Of a DNA stretch of 64,000 nt, positions 18,559 through 27,156 are shown one piece after another. The stretch's first letter is position 1. The number at the start of each line of letters is the position of its first letter. Below the pieces are notes generated by a model. It worked only from the letters and a program-made list of their open reading frames with translations. It did no database searches and was not told the DNA's origin. Source of the stretch: Meiothermus sp. (lineage in GTDB: Bacteria > Deinococcota > Deinococci > Deinococcales > Thermaceae); the NCBI RefSeq assembly GCF_026004055.1, contig NZ_BPIJ01000001.1, positions 186,001 to 250,000 of the forward strand, in the 5' to 3' direction. Both the position numbers and the translations under genes were made by a program.

Positions 18559-19713
18559 TCAGTGGTCGCCGGCTGCGTGAGCCTCTTCGAAGACCTGCCG
18601 AAACGCGGCTAAAAGCTCGGGGTGGACTTCCTGGCCGGTGGTTTCCTGGCGGTACTGGGCATACGCCTCGACCCAGTCCAGGTTTTCTACCGCGACCGCG
18701 GTGGGGACAGCCTGCTCCGATTCGGGGGTGTGAAACTCGACCTCGAGCAAGTCCGGCAGCTCCTTGAACAATCGTTCGCGCAGCGCCGGGTTGCCCTTGC
18801 CTTCAATCACCACCTTGCTGTAGCCCTGGAACTTCTCGATTTCGCTCCAGCGCCGATCCAGCGAGTCCCGATTGACCCGGAAGGTCTTGAGGGGCTTGCC
18901 CCAGCGCTCCTTCACCTCGTGTATCCTGGGGCGTTGCCCTGGCTCCACCTCCACAATGAGCGCCCCTCGAGGGCCGTCCTCACTCTCGCCGAAGTCGAGC
19001 TGGATGAGCGAGCCTGCATACCAGGCCTCCGGTGCCTCGGATACTCGCTGTTGGCGGTGCAGGTGGCCCAGGGCCACATAGCTCAGATTCAGGGGAAAAT
19101 GCGCTGACGGAACGGCGTAGCTATTGGTGGTATAGAAAGTGAACTCACCCCCGCCCAGCTTGGCGCCTTCCACGGTCAGATGACCCATGAGCAGGTTGAT
19201 GTTTGCATCGCAGCCTTGCGCGAGGTGGGCGATGACCTGGCGCATGCCATCGGAATAGATGCCCTTCCACCGGGAGGTATCACCACTCAACAGATGGTGG
19301 GCCTTGACCAAACGGCGCTCCGAGAGGAAGGGGAGCAGGGCTATTTTGGCCCCCTTGCTCTGAGCCACTCCGCCCTCCTCGACAAAGCGCAGGTTGCCAA
19401 ATACGGTGGCTCCGGTGAGCGAGAGCAGGGGCGAGAGGGCCTCGAGGCGTTCGCGGCTGTCGTGGTTACCGGCAATCACCAACGCCGGCACTTTGCGTTC
19501 AAGCAACCCCACAAAAAACTCGAAGGCCGCCGCCTCGGCCTCTGTAGAGACGATGCTGCGGTCAAACAGGTCGCCCGCTACCAGCACCAGGTCTATCCGC
19601 TCCGAGCGTACGAGCTCGAGCAAACCCTGCAAGGCCTGCCGAATCTCCGGGGTTCGCTCGCGCCCTTTGAGCACCTTGCCCAGGTGCCAGTCTGCTGTGT
19701 GCAGAATACGCAT
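18559..19713 (-). CDS. sbcD: Exonuclease SbcCD, nuclease subunit SbcD
   Basis: Mre11-type Mn2+-dependent nuclease of 384 aa. All phosphoesterase motifs are seen in order: LHTADWHLGK (4-13), AGDLFDR, AGNHDSRERL, and the later GHLT and GHLHRQQ histidines. It is the partner of SbcC immediately downstream. The small gene at 19778-20035 is upstream on the same strand and probably shares the transcript. Confidence 0.96.
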   Translation of the reverse strand: MRILHTADWHLGKVLKGRERTPEIRQALQGLLELVRSERIDLVLVAGDLFDRSIVSTEAEAAAFEFFVGLLERKVPALVIAGNHDSRERLEALSPLLSLTGATVFGNLRFVEEGGVAQSKGAKIALLPFLSERRLVKAHHLLSGDTSRWKGIYSDGMRQVIAHLAQGCDANINLLMGHLTVEGAKLGGGEFTFYTTNSYAVPSAHFPLNLSYVALGHLHRQQRVSEAPEAWYAGSLIQLDFGESEDGPRGALIVEVEPGQRPRIHEVKERWGKPLKTFRVNRDSLDRRWSEIEKFQGYSKVVIEGKGNPALRERLFKELPDLLEVEFHTPESEQAVPTAVAVENLDWVEAYAQYRQETTGQEVHPELLAAFRQVFEEAHAAGDH

Positions 19714-19777
19714 GGGCCGATTGTACTTTTTCCGGCCCGTTTTGGGTATTTGCAGGGCCTACTTTGCCATCATCGCT

Positions 19778-20035
19778 TTATTTCTTTAGCTTCAGCACGC
19801 CTTTGGTTATTTCCTGCTCGAGGCCGAGCTCGAGGCGCATCTTTTCTAGGCGATCCAAGAGCGCTTCGGGCGAAACTCCCAGCCGTTTGGCCATGGCCTC
19901 GATCTTCTGTCGGTCGTAGAGGGTGCCGAGGGTGACGGCCATGGCCTCGCGGTACTTGGGCCCTAGCATGACCTCGATGGTCTTGATGCGTAGCTGGATT
20001 TCGAACCACTCGAGTTTTTCGGTTTCGTTGGACAT
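19778..20035 (-). CDS. Small conserved-looking protein upstream of sbcD, unknown function
   Basis: An 85-aa, charged, helical protein (MSNETEKLEWFEIQL...) that I do not recognise. The pattern IEAMAKRLGVSPEALLDRLEKM (split around residues 52-73) looks like a helix-turn-helix or a short coiled coil, which is an inference. ATG 20035 follows a good AAAGGAG ribosome site; the upstream extension to 20236 would run into polA and is rejected. It is divergent from polA, 136 bp away, and 64 nt ahead of sbcD, so a link to DNA repair is possible by context. Confidence 0.8.
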   Translation of the reverse strand: MSNETEKLEWFEIQLRIKTIEVMLGPKYREAMAVTLGTLYDRQKIEAMAKRLGVSPEALLDRLEKMRLELGLEQEITKGVLKLKK

Positions 20036-20149
20036 AAGCTCCTTTCGTAGCGCGTGACCGCCCGGACACAGCCCTCTAATCCTACCAGTACCCCATCTGC
20101 CTTTGGGCCTTTCGGCAAGCAAAACCCCGCCCGCCTTTCTGCTAACAAC

Positions 20150-20170
20150 CGAATATGGGTAGAATATTCG
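20150..20170 (+). promoter_or_regulatory. polA leaderless promoter inside a 21-bp dyad
   Basis: CGAATAT (20150-20156) and ATATTCG (20164-20170) form a perfect 7-7-7 inverted repeat. A -10 box TAGAAT (20160-20165) lies inside it, 6 nt before the GTG start of polA at 20172. The mRNA would therefore be almost leaderless, and a protein bound to the dyad would block transcription. Confidence 0.55.
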
Positions 20171-20171
20171 G

Positions 20172-22700
20172 GTGGAGCAACCCGCCTTGTTTTCCAACGA
20201 ACCATCCCCCGGCGAACTGCCCAAGCCGGATCGCATCTGGTTGGTAGATGGCCATCACCTGGCCTACCGCAGCTATTTTGCCTTTGAGAAACTCAGCACC
20301 TCGAGGGGGGAGCCAACCCAGGCGGTGTACGGGTTTTTGCGCACCTTGCTCAAACTGCTCAAAGAAGACGGCGACTGCGTTATTGTGGTCTTCGACGCCC
20401 CCGCCAAGACTTTCCGACACGATGCCTTCGAGGGCTACAAGGCCGGCCGGGCCCCCACCCCCGAGGATTTTCACCCCCAGCTCGAGAAGATCAAAGAACT
20501 AGTAGATCTGATGGGGCTGCGACGGCTGGAAGTGCCGGGCTATGAGGCCGATGATGTAATCGGTACCCTGGCCAAGAAGGCCGAGCTCGAGGGCTATCCG
20601 GTGCGCATTCTGACCGGCGACCGCGACAGCTTTCAGTTGGTCTCGCAGGCGGTGCAGGTCATGCTGCCGGATGGGCGGTTGATGAACCCCCAGGCGGTGC
20701 AGGAAAAATACGGGGTATCGGTTGCGCAATGGGTGGATTACCGCTCCTTGGTCGGCGACACGTCCGATAACCTGCCGGGAGCCAAGGGCATCGGGGAGAA
20801 AACCGCCGCCAAGCTCCTGCAGGAATGGGGCTCCCTGGAAGGGCTTTACGCCAACCTGGAGCACCTGCCCCCCAAGGTGCGCTCGAGCCTGCTGGAAAGC
20901 CGCGATAACATCCAGCTTTCCCAGGCCCTTTCACAGATTCACACCGACTTACCCATCGAACTCGACTTCCGCGACTGCCACCGTCGCGAGCCCAATCGCC
21001 CGGCCCTGCGTGAGGCCCTAGAAAGGCTCGAGTTTGGCTCCATTATGCGCGAGCTGAACCTGTTGACGGCCCCGCCTGCCGCCGAAGAGGCGGCCTGGCC
21101 ACCCCCGCCCGATGCCTTTTTGGGCTACACCCTCGACCGGGCCCAGCCGATGTGGGCCAACTGGGTGGGTTTTGCGGCGTGCGCCCAAGGCAAGATTTAT
21201 CGGGGCCAGCCCAGTTTGCAAGAACTTGGGCGGTTCCCCGAGATTCGCAGCATTGTCGCCAAAGACCTATCGGTGCTGGCCCTGAAGGAGGGTCTTTGGG
21301 TTCCCCCCGGCGACGACCCTTTGCTGCTGGCCTACCTCTACGACCCTTCCAACACCGACCCCGCCAGCACCGTGCGGCGCTATGGCGCAGGGGACTGGAG
21401 CAACGACCCGGTTGGGCGCGCACAGGCGGCCCAGACCCTTTGGGAAACCTTAGGGCGTCGCATCGGCGAGAACCCTCAGATCGAGTGGCTCTATCATAAG
21501 ATCGAGAAGCCCCTCTCGGCGGTGCTGGCCCAGATGGAGGCCCGGGGTATCTCGCTTGACACCGCCTACCTCGAGCAGCTTTCCGAAGAGCTGGGCAAGG
21601 AAATCTCCTACCTCGAGGCCCAGATTCACCGGCTGGCGGGACACCCCTTTAATGTCAACTCGAGAGACCAACTCGAGGTCGTCCTCTACGATGAACTCAA
21701 ACTCTCGGCCTCGGGGCGAAGAACCCAGACCGGCAAGCGCTCTACTGCGGCCAGTGCTCTGGAAGAGCTCCAGGGCCAGCACGAAATAATTGACCGTATC
21801 CTGGCCTACCGCGAGCTCACCAAGCTCAAAAACACCTACCTAGACCCCCTGCCCAAGCTAATCCACCCCAAAACCGGTCGCCTGCACACCCGCTTCAACC
21901 AGACCGGCACTGCGACCGGGCGGCTTTCTTCGGTAGATCCCAACCTGCAAAACATCCCTGTTCGCACCGAAATTGGCCGACGCATTCGTAAGGCTTTCCG
22001 TGCGGCCCCCGGGATGAAGCTGATTGTGGCCGATTACTCCCAGATCGAACTGCGGGTGCTGGCGCACCTGTCCGGCGACGAAAACCTAATTCGGGTCTTC
22101 CGTGAGGGCCAGGACATCCATACCCAGACCGCAGCCTGGATGTTTGGGCTCGAGCCGCCTCAGGTAGGGCCCGAGCAGCGCCGGGCCGCCAAAACCATCA
22201 ATTTCGGCGTGCTTTATGGGATGTCGGCGCACCGCTTGTCGAACGAGCTGGCCATCCCCTATGCCGAGGCGGAAAACTTCATCGAGCGCTATTTTGCCTC
22301 CTACCCCAAGGTGCGGGCCTGGATCGAGCGGGTGCTCGACGAGGCCCGGCAGAAGGGCTATGTGGAGACCCTTTTTGGCCGGCGCCGCTTTGTGGCCGAC
22401 TTGGACGCCCGCATCCGCAGTGTGCGGGAAGCTGCCGAGCGCATGGCCTTCAACATGCCGGTGCAGGGTACGGCCGCCGACCTGATCAAGCTGGCCATGG
22501 TCAAGCTACGGCCCGAGCTAGAGCACCGGGGGGCCCATCTGGTGTTGCAGGTGCACGACGAGCTTCTGGTAGAGGCTGCCGAGGATAAAGCCGAGGCGGT
22601 GGCAGAGGTAGTGCGGGAGGTTATGCAGAGCGCCTGGGAGCTTTTGGTGCCGCTCGAGGTCGGTATTGGCCTGGGAGAGAACTGGCTCGAGGCCAAATAG
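20172..22700 (+). CDS. polA: DNA polymerase I (Taq type, no active proofreading domain)
   Basis: DNA polymerase I of 842 aa, close to Taq polymerase (832). The N-terminal 5'-nuclease domain shows VDGHHLAYRSYFA, YEADDVIGT and GDTSDNLPGAKGIGEKTA. The middle domain lacks the carboxylate motifs of an active 3'-5' exonuclease. The polymerase domain has motif A DYSQIELRVLAHLSGD, the O-helix RRAAKTINFGVLYG with phenylalanine as in Taq, and motif C VHDE. It joins Okazaki fragments and fills repair gaps. The GTG start at 20172 lies 6 nt after a -10 box, so initiation is probably leaderless. Confidence 0.97.
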   Translation: MEQPALFSNEPSPGELPKPDRIWLVDGHHLAYRSYFAFEKLSTSRGEPTQAVYGFLRTLLKLLKEDGDCVIVVFDAPAKTFRHDAFEGYKAGRAPTPEDFHPQLEKIKELVDLMGLRRLEVPGYEADDVIGTLAKKAELEGYPVRILTGDRDSFQLVSQAVQVMLPDGRLMNPQAVQEKYGVSVAQWVDYRSLVGDTSDNLPGAKGIGEKTAAKLLQEWGSLEGLYANLEHLPPKVRSSLLESRDNIQLSQALSQIHTDLPIELDFRDCHRREPNRPALREALERLEFGSIMRELNLLTAPPAAEEAAWPPPPDAFLGYTLDRAQPMWANWVGFAACAQGKIYRGQPSLQELGRFPEIRSIVAKDLSVLALKEGLWVPPGDDPLLLAYLYDPSNTDPASTVRRYGAGDWSNDPVGRAQAAQTLWETLGRRIGENPQIEWLYHKIEKPLSAVLAQMEARGISLDTAYLEQLSEELGKEISYLEAQIHRLAGHPFNVNSRDQLEVVLYDELKLSASGRRTQTGKRSTAASALEELQGQHEIIDRILAYRELTKLKNTYLDPLPKLIHPKTGRLHTRFNQTGTATGRLSSVDPNLQNIPVRTEIGRRIRKAFRAAPGMKLIVADYSQIELRVLAHLSGDENLIRVFREGQDIHTQTAAWMFGLEPPQVGPEQRRAAKTINFGVLYGMSAHRLSNELAIPYAEAENFIERYFASYPKVRAWIERVLDEARQKGYVETLFGRRRFVADLDARIRSVREAAERMAFNMPVQGTAADLIKLAMVKLRPELEHRGAHLVLQVHDELLVEAAEDKAEAVAEVVREVMQSAWELLVPLEVGIGLGENWLEAK

Positions 22701-22810
22701 AGCGCTCTTCGCATATTTTAAGAGCGGTTCCCACGAATGCCCCCAACAGCGGTGTGCGCTGGTGGTGGCCGACCGGATGAGCGGAGTGTAGCTGAAGAGC
22801 GCCCTAGGAT
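22701..22810. repeat. Decayed mixture of repeats B and D after polA
   Basis: AGCGCTCTTCGC (D-like end) is followed by GCGGTTCCCACGAAT (B-like end, 22724) and a degenerate B interior, and then GAAGAGCGCC near 22794. CGCTCTT (22703-22709) and AAGAGCG (22720-22726) can form a hairpin just after the polA stop. The gap to the next gene contains nothing else recognisable. Confidence 0.55.
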
Positions 22811-22924
22811 TCAGTCTGCTATCCCACCGTCCGTTCAGGAAGCCGGGATGGATCGGCGTCGGTGTAAGCGCCTTTGGGTCTGTTATGCTGGGCCATGCAG
22901 GGGCCTGCCCCAAGGAGGTTTACC

Positions 22925-23728
22925 GTGGCCGAAACTTTTGAGCTCGAGTTACCCGAATTTGAGTTTCTCAAATACCAGGTGGAAGAAGGTCTGGGCATCG
23001 TTACCATCAGCCGCCCCGAGGCCCTGGGCGCCCTCAACCAAGACTTACTGATCGAGCTGGCCAGTGTGACCGAGGTCATCACCCAAGACCCCGAGGTCAA
23101 GGTGGCCATTTTTACCGGCGAGGGCAAGGCTTTTGTGGCCGGGGCCGACATCAGCCAGATTGCCGAGCTGGAGGACGTGTTCGCCGCCCGCGAGTTTGCC
23201 ATTATGGGGCAGTCGGTCTTCAACGAGATAGCGGCTCTGCCGGTTCCCAGCATCGCCGCTATCAACGGCTTTGCCCTAGGGGGTGGCCTCGAGCTGGCCC
23301 TGGCCTGCGACCTACGGGTAGCCAGCCACAAAGCCAAGCTGGGGCTGCCCGAGGTGGGCCTGGGCATTATTCCCGGTTTTGGTGGAACCCAGCGCCTGCC
23401 GCGCCTTATTGGCCGCGGAAGGGCCTTTGACCTGATCTTTACAGGCCGCCACGTGACCGCCGAAGAAGCGCTGCAACTGGGTTTGGTCAACCGGGTGGGG
23501 GAGGATGCCTTGCAAACGGCCAAAGAGCTGGCCGCCATAATTCTCAAAAACGGGCCGGTGGCCTTGGCGCTGGCCAAGGAAGCTGTGGGACGGGGCGAGA
23601 ACCTGGATTTGCAGGAGGCCCTCGAGATCGAGGCCGATCTGTTCGGCCTGGCATGCGCCACCAAAGACATGCGTGAAGGCACCCGGGCGTTCCTGGAGAA
23701 GCGGCCCGCGCAGTTCAAGGGAGAGTGA
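22925..23728 (+). CDS. Enoyl-CoA hydratase/isomerase family protein
   Basis: Crotonase-fold protein of 267 aa. It has the oxyanion-hole segments FVAGADISQI and AAINGFALGGGLELALACD, plus LPEVGLGIIPGFGG; the two glutamates used in hydration (in GGGLE and PEVGLG) are both present. It probably hydrates enoyl-CoA in fatty-acid beta-oxidation or a related catabolic route. GTG 22925 is chosen because AAGGAGG lies 6 nt before it; a longer form from 22874 is unlikely. It stands alone, without other beta-oxidation genes nearby, so the exact substrate is unknown. Confidence 0.9.
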   Translation: MAETFELELPEFEFLKYQVEEGLGIVTISRPEALGALNQDLLIELASVTEVITQDPEVKVAIFTGEGKAFVAGADISQIAELEDVFAAREFAIMGQSVFNEIAALPVPSIAAINGFALGGGLELALACDLRVASHKAKLGLPEVGLGIIPGFGGTQRLPRLIGRGRAFDLIFTGRHVTAEEALQLGLVNRVGEDALQTAKELAAIILKNGPVALALAKEAVGRGENLDLQEALEIEADLFGLACATKDMREGTRAFLEKRPAQFKGE

Positions 23729-23778
23729 GTTGTGCAAGAGAGGGCCTTACCGAATAGACCTGCCTGTTCGTGTGGCCC

Positions 23779-23806
23779 TTGTCACGGCCTCTTAGCGCAA
23801 TAGGCT
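23779..23806 (+). promoter_or_regulatory. Candidate promoter of the HD-domain gene
   Basis: TTGTCA (23779-23784) and TAGGCT (23801-23806) are 16 bp apart, with the ATG at 23820, giving a leader of only a few bases. Confidence 0.5.
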
Positions 23807-23819
23807 CTACCATCAGGGT

Positions 23820-24710
23820 ATGAGCGAGGGCAGTACGGTTATGAATGAGCGCACAGTACAAGTTGCCCAGCCCAAGGCCAAGCTATACGTCGAGGCCGAT
23901 CTGGCCATCCGGGAGGGTTTGCAGCGCTATCCTAAGGCGTTGGCGGCCTACGAGATGCTCACCACCGATGCCGAGGCCCGGGGCCACTGGGACATGGCCA
24001 ACTACATTACCGTGCGCAAGCTAGGCTACAACGACCACGGACGGGTGCATGCGCTCCTGACCGGGGCGGCCAGCGTAACTATCCTTCAGCTCCTTACCGA
24101 GCATGGGGTCAAGCCCGATGTAATGGAGAGCGGCGTGGGCGACCTCGACGATACCTTCCTTACCGTGCTGCTTTCCACCATGCTGCATGATATTGGCAAC
24201 CAAGTGCACCGGTTTCGCCACGAATCCTTTAGCGTGATGCTGGCTATTCCCATTCTGGACAGAATTTTAGAGAAGCTCTACCGCGACCCCGAACAGCGTA
24301 TCGAGTTGCGGGCTTTTATGCTGCACGCCATCTACAGTCACGACCTCGAGCCCGAGCCGCTCACCATCGAAGCAGGCATCACCGCCGTGGCCGATGGCAC
24401 CGACATCACCAAAGGCCGTGGGCGTAAAGCCTTTGCTCTGGGTTCGGTGGACATTCACTCCATCAGCGCCCTGGCCGTTGACGAGGTGCAGATTTTGAAA
24501 GGCGAACAGGTGCCGGTGGAGATTCGGGTCGTCATGAACAACTCCGCCGGTATTTTCCAGGTGGAAGAGGTGCTGACCAAAAAGGTGTTGCGGAGCCCTA
24601 TCCGCGACTATGTAACCGTAATTGCCAGTACCCACGATACCGAGCACGACCAGCGCATTATTCGGCGGGTTCGCCTGCACGAGTCGGAACCCCGCTTCAC
24701 GCTGGATTAG
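23820..24710 (+). CDS. HD-domain metal-dependent phosphohydrolase
   Basis: A 296-aa protein with a complete HD metal site: H77, the H123-D124 pair in MLHDIGNQVHRFRHE, nearby histidines, and a later VADGTD aspartate. Such proteins cleave phosphate esters of nucleotides or other small molecules; the substrate cannot be told. The C-terminal third (about 230-296) is beta-rich and may be a separate regulatory part. ATG 23820 follows a plausible promoter; ATG 23841 is an alternative. It is probably cytosolic, as no signal peptide is seen. The LCP gene begins 43 nt downstream. Confidence 0.85.
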   Translation: MSEGSTVMNERTVQVAQPKAKLYVEADLAIREGLQRYPKALAAYEMLTTDAEARGHWDMANYITVRKLGYNDHGRVHALLTGAASVTILQLLTEHGVKPDVMESGVGDLDDTFLTVLLSTMLHDIGNQVHRFRHESFSVMLAIPILDRILEKLYRDPEQRIELRAFMLHAIYSHDLEPEPLTIEAGITAVADGTDITKGRGRKAFALGSVDIHSISALAVDEVQILKGEQVPVEIRVVMNNSAGIFQVEEVLTKKVLRSPIRDYVTVIASTHDTEHDQRIIRRVRLHESEPRFTLD

Positions 24711-24753
24711 AATCGGGCTTTTCTCACCCTAGGTAGGCTAAACTGGCAAGGAT

Positions 24754-25923
24754 ATGCGCCGTCTTGTTCCCTTGTTGTTGCTAGTCCTCCTAGTTGGTGC
24801 GGCCTGGTGGGCCTTTCCCTTGCTCCAACCGCTTCTGCGCTACGGCTCACTACCGCGCAATCTAGACCGCCCCCTCACCCTTCTGGTGCTGGGGGTAGCA
24901 CCTGAGTACAAGTACTATCACCAGCGCGCTCCGGAAGACTTTCGCGGCCTTTCGGATGTGAATTTGCTGGTGCGCTTTGATCCTGCGAGCAAGCGCATGG
25001 CTGTCCTTTCTATTCCCAGAGATGTCTGGGTGCGCATTCCCGGCTACGGCTGGTATATCCTTAACCACGCCAACAAATTTGGCGGGCCGGAGCTGGCCAA
25101 GCAGGTCGTGACCGACCTCACAGGCGTCAACATAGATGCTTACGTTGCGGTGAGCGTGGAGGCTATTCGCAACGGGGTCGATGCCCTAGGCGGCCTCACG
25201 GTTTGTGTGGAAAAACCCATGCGGTACAAGGATACCGCTGCCAAGCTGGACATCAACCTCGAGCCCGGCTGCCAACACCTAAACGGTGTGCAAGCTGAAG
25301 GATATCTGCGTTTTCGCCACGATGCGCTGGGCGATATTGGCCGTATCCAGCGACAGCAGAACTTCTTCAATGCCCTCAAACAGCAGGTGCTAACCCCTGC
25401 CGGCCTCTTGCGCATTCCTCAGGCCATTGCCCGGGTAGAACAACACATCCGCACCGACCTGACCCGCGAGCAGATTGCCAGCCTGATGGGGTTTTTGATA
25501 CAGCAACCCCAACTGGTTTCCTTGCTTACCCCAGGGCAGTTTGGCCAGGGCTGGGAGGTGAACCGGGCCGAACTCAACCAACTGGTACAGCGCTACTTTA
25601 GCGATGCACCTACGGCTGTGCAGGCCAGGCTCGAGGATTTGCAAGGACAGCAGGCCGTGGTGCTCTATGCTGCGCCGCAGGAAGCGGCAGCCATCGAGAT
25701 GCGGCGCAAACTGCGAGAACTGGGGTTGCGGGTGCTGTTGCGCGAGGTGGAGAGCGCACCGCCCCTTAGCGAGGTGATCTCTAACGGAAACCTGGAGCTA
25801 GCCCAGTTGCTCGGCGAGGCTATTGGTTTGCCCTATAGGGTGTCGGGAGAAGCCGTCTTGTATGCCGACCTTACGGTACGACTGGGCGCAGATGCGACCA
25901 GTCCCAAGGGTGAAAACCAGTAG
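24754..25923 (+). CDS. LytR-CpsA-Psr (LCP) family protein with LytR C-terminal domain
   Basis: Membrane-anchored LCP protein of 389 aa. An N-terminal anchor (about 2-22) is followed by the catalytic domain with DVNLLVRFDPASKRMAVLSIPRD, a GGL turn and the RFRHDALGDIGRIQRQQ motif, in which arginines and aspartates bind pyrophosphate lipids. A LytR_C domain covers about 290-365. In other bacteria LCP enzymes attach glycopolymers to peptidoglycan; here the polymer could be a secondary cell-wall polysaccharide. A TAAACT box 9 nt before the ATG suggests a leaderless message. Confidence 0.9.
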   Translation: MRRLVPLLLLVLLVGAAWWAFPLLQPLLRYGSLPRNLDRPLTLLVLGVAPEYKYYHQRAPEDFRGLSDVNLLVRFDPASKRMAVLSIPRDVWVRIPGYGWYILNHANKFGGPELAKQVVTDLTGVNIDAYVAVSVEAIRNGVDALGGLTVCVEKPMRYKDTAAKLDINLEPGCQHLNGVQAEGYLRFRHDALGDIGRIQRQQNFFNALKQQVLTPAGLLRIPQAIARVEQHIRTDLTREQIASLMGFLIQQPQLVSLLTPGQFGQGWEVNRAELNQLVQRYFSDAPTAVQARLEDLQGQQAVVLYAAPQEAAAIEMRRKLRELGLRVLLREVESAPPLSEVISNGNLELAQLLGEAIGLPYRVSGEAVLYADLTVRLGADATSPKGENQ

Positions 25924-25942
25924 CCAGAGGGACTTGACGGGC

Positions 25943-25976
25943 AAAAAATAACTGCTCCGGGAGGCGCGGAGCAGTT
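25943..25976 (-). terminator. Intrinsic terminator of the 60-aa minus-strand gene
   Basis: AACTGCTCC (25950-25958) and GGAGCAGTT (25968-25976) form a perfect 9-bp stem. On the minus strand the stem is followed by TATTTTTT, the pattern of a strong intrinsic terminator. On the plus strand no T-run follows, so it mainly serves the minus-strand gene ending at 25993. Confidence 0.8.
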
Positions 25977-25992
25977 ACTGGCGGGGAATGGC

Positions 25993-26175
25993 TCAGGCCA
26001 GGTGACGGGGACGCGAGCGGGCGGCCCGGTTACGCGAGATATGGCCGCTGAACTCGATAGGTGCGGGCAACAACCAGTTGCGAACCGATAAACGAATACT
26101 GCCCATTGGATGAGGCCGCAACCGGCAAGGATGGGCACTGCTCAATTCTGTCATCAATACACGCTCTCTGCTCAT
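25993..26175 (-). CDS. Small 60-aa basic protein with its own terminator, unknown function
   Basis: A short ORF (MSRERVLMTELSSAHPC... ending RNRAARSRPRHLA) that I do not recognise. It is arginine-rich at the C terminus and has no membrane helix. Two signs favour a real gene: a perfect terminator begins 17 nt after its stop, and a -10-like TACTCT (26182-26187, minus strand) lies 6 nt before the ATG, as in leaderless genes here. The same transcript could instead be a non-coding RNA of about 230 nt. It is convergent with the LCP gene. Confidence 0.5.
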   Translation of the reverse strand: MSRERVLMTELSSAHPCRLRPHPMGSIRLSVRNWLLPAPIEFSGHISRNRAARSRPRHLA

Positions 26176-26226
26176 GCCTGTAGAGTAACCGCTGCGGCGT
26201 TACAGGCGCGTTACATTTGCACCAAA

Positions 26227-26250
26227 AAACATTAAGAAACCTTAATGTTT
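26227..26250 (-). other. Perfect 10-bp AT-rich inverted repeat
   Basis: AAACATTAAG (26227-26236) and CTTAATGTTT (26241-26250) are exact complements around a 4-nt loop. On the minus strand the stem is followed by TTT, so it may be a weak terminator for the 96-aa gene that ends at 26273. Its position just upstream of the 60-aa gene also allows an operator role. Confidence 0.6.
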
Positions 26251-26272
26251 TGACCCTGGCCGGTTTGCCTGA

Positions 26273-26563
26273 TCAGGCTTGCATCGGCTTGGGCGATGAT
26301 CCTTCGCCGGGTTCCTCCCAGGCCAGTTCGACTAGATCGATCAGCTCTTCTATGGGGACTTTGTAGCGGCGGGCTACTCGAGCGATCTCGTGCCCCAGGC
26401 GCTTGATCTGGTTCACGTATCTATCGGGTGGTTCGCTGGACTCGGCCTCGAGGTCTTCCACAATGCCGATCAGCCAGCCCAACAACTCACTGGCATCTTC
26501 ATCGGTGAGTCCTTCGGTAAGGGCTTCGTCCTCGAGGAGCTGCTCAGTCAGACGTTCAACCAT
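26273..26563 (-). CDS. Acidic 96-aa protein, unknown function
   Basis: A 96-aa, strongly acidic, helical protein (MVERLTEQLLEDEALTEG...). The N-terminal 50 residues are rich in Glu and Asp. A second helical part (IKRLGHEIARVARRYKVP, about 54-71) resembles the recognition-helix region of small DNA-binding proteins, but this is weak. No signal or membrane segment is seen. Even codon use over the whole length supports a real gene. It is followed by an inverted repeat and lies upstream of the 60-aa gene on the same strand. Confidence 0.7.
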   Translation of the reverse strand: MVERLTEQLLEDEALTEGLTDEDASELLGWLIGIVEDLEAESSEPPDRYVNQIKRLGHEIARVARRYKVPIEELIDLVELAWEEPGEGSSPKPMQA

Positions 26564-26651
26564 AGATGGCCTTCATACTATGCCGAACTGGGAAGAATTG
26601 AAATTTGTCACAGGTGCAGCTACTCATTCCGCCCCCCACTAGACTAACCAG

Positions 26652-26735
26652 CGAACGCCCTCCCTTCGCCGAAGGGAGGGTCACAGAGGGCATTCGGCAA
26701 GGCCCCCAATCCGCTGGTTGCGTGTAGGGCTAGGC
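26652..26735. repeat. Fragment of repeat module A
   Basis: It carries the motif GCCCTCCCTTCG / CGAAGGGAGGG (perfect 11-bp arms at 26658-26668 and 26670-26680) followed by GGCAAGGCCCCCAATCCGCTGG, written here as two parts of the interior of the 342-bp A module (27422, 44484, 44827). The terminal repeats are absent. The hairpin could also terminate transcription. The rest of 26564-26798 shows no gene. Confidence 0.65.
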
Positions 26736-26798
26736 GGGGTTGATTTACTTCGTTGACCGTGCGGGTATGGCTGTATGGGCTTTTATGCGACACTGTAC

Positions 26799-27095
26799 TC
26801 AGTTTGAAGAGTTGGGCGTGGGAACTTTGAGCGGATGCAAATAGAGCAGTTCATCTTTGAGCACGTATCCCATCTGCCGAACCAAACCTTCGCGGTAGCG
26901 GGCATCGGCAGCAATTTGCAGCTCGTCGTAAAGTTTTTGGTTGCGCTTCTCCAACGCCTCTAATCGCCTTTGGACGGTTGCAATGGCCTGCTGGGTTTGA
27001 AAGTATCGCTGAGTTTCCAGACCCGCCAATACCAGAAGATGTAAAGTTCCAAACGCAAAAATCAAATGCAAGAAGCGGTAAATTGGCCTCTCCAC
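26799..27095 (-). CDS. FtsB/DivIC-like septum formation initiator protein
   Basis: A 98-aa bitopic membrane protein: one N-terminal helix (about 8-26, FLHLIFAFGTLHLLVLAGL) followed by a coiled coil (about 30-62, with TVQRRLEALEKRNQKLYDEL) and a short extracytoplasmic tail (GYVLKDELLYLHPL). This layout and size are those of FtsB/DivIC, which join FtsL in the cell-division complex. Sequence identity in this family is low, so the call rests on architecture. It stands alone between repeats. Confidence 0.75.
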   Translation of the reverse strand: MERPIYRFLHLIFAFGTLHLLVLAGLETQRYFQTQQAIATVQRRLEALEKRNQKLYDELQIAADARYREGLVRQMGYVLKDELLYLHPLKVPTPNSSN

Positions 27096-27156
27096 AGTAC
27101 AAACAGTATAACACCTTTCATCCTTGCGTGCTGGTGTTATTTACCAAAAGAGGAGT

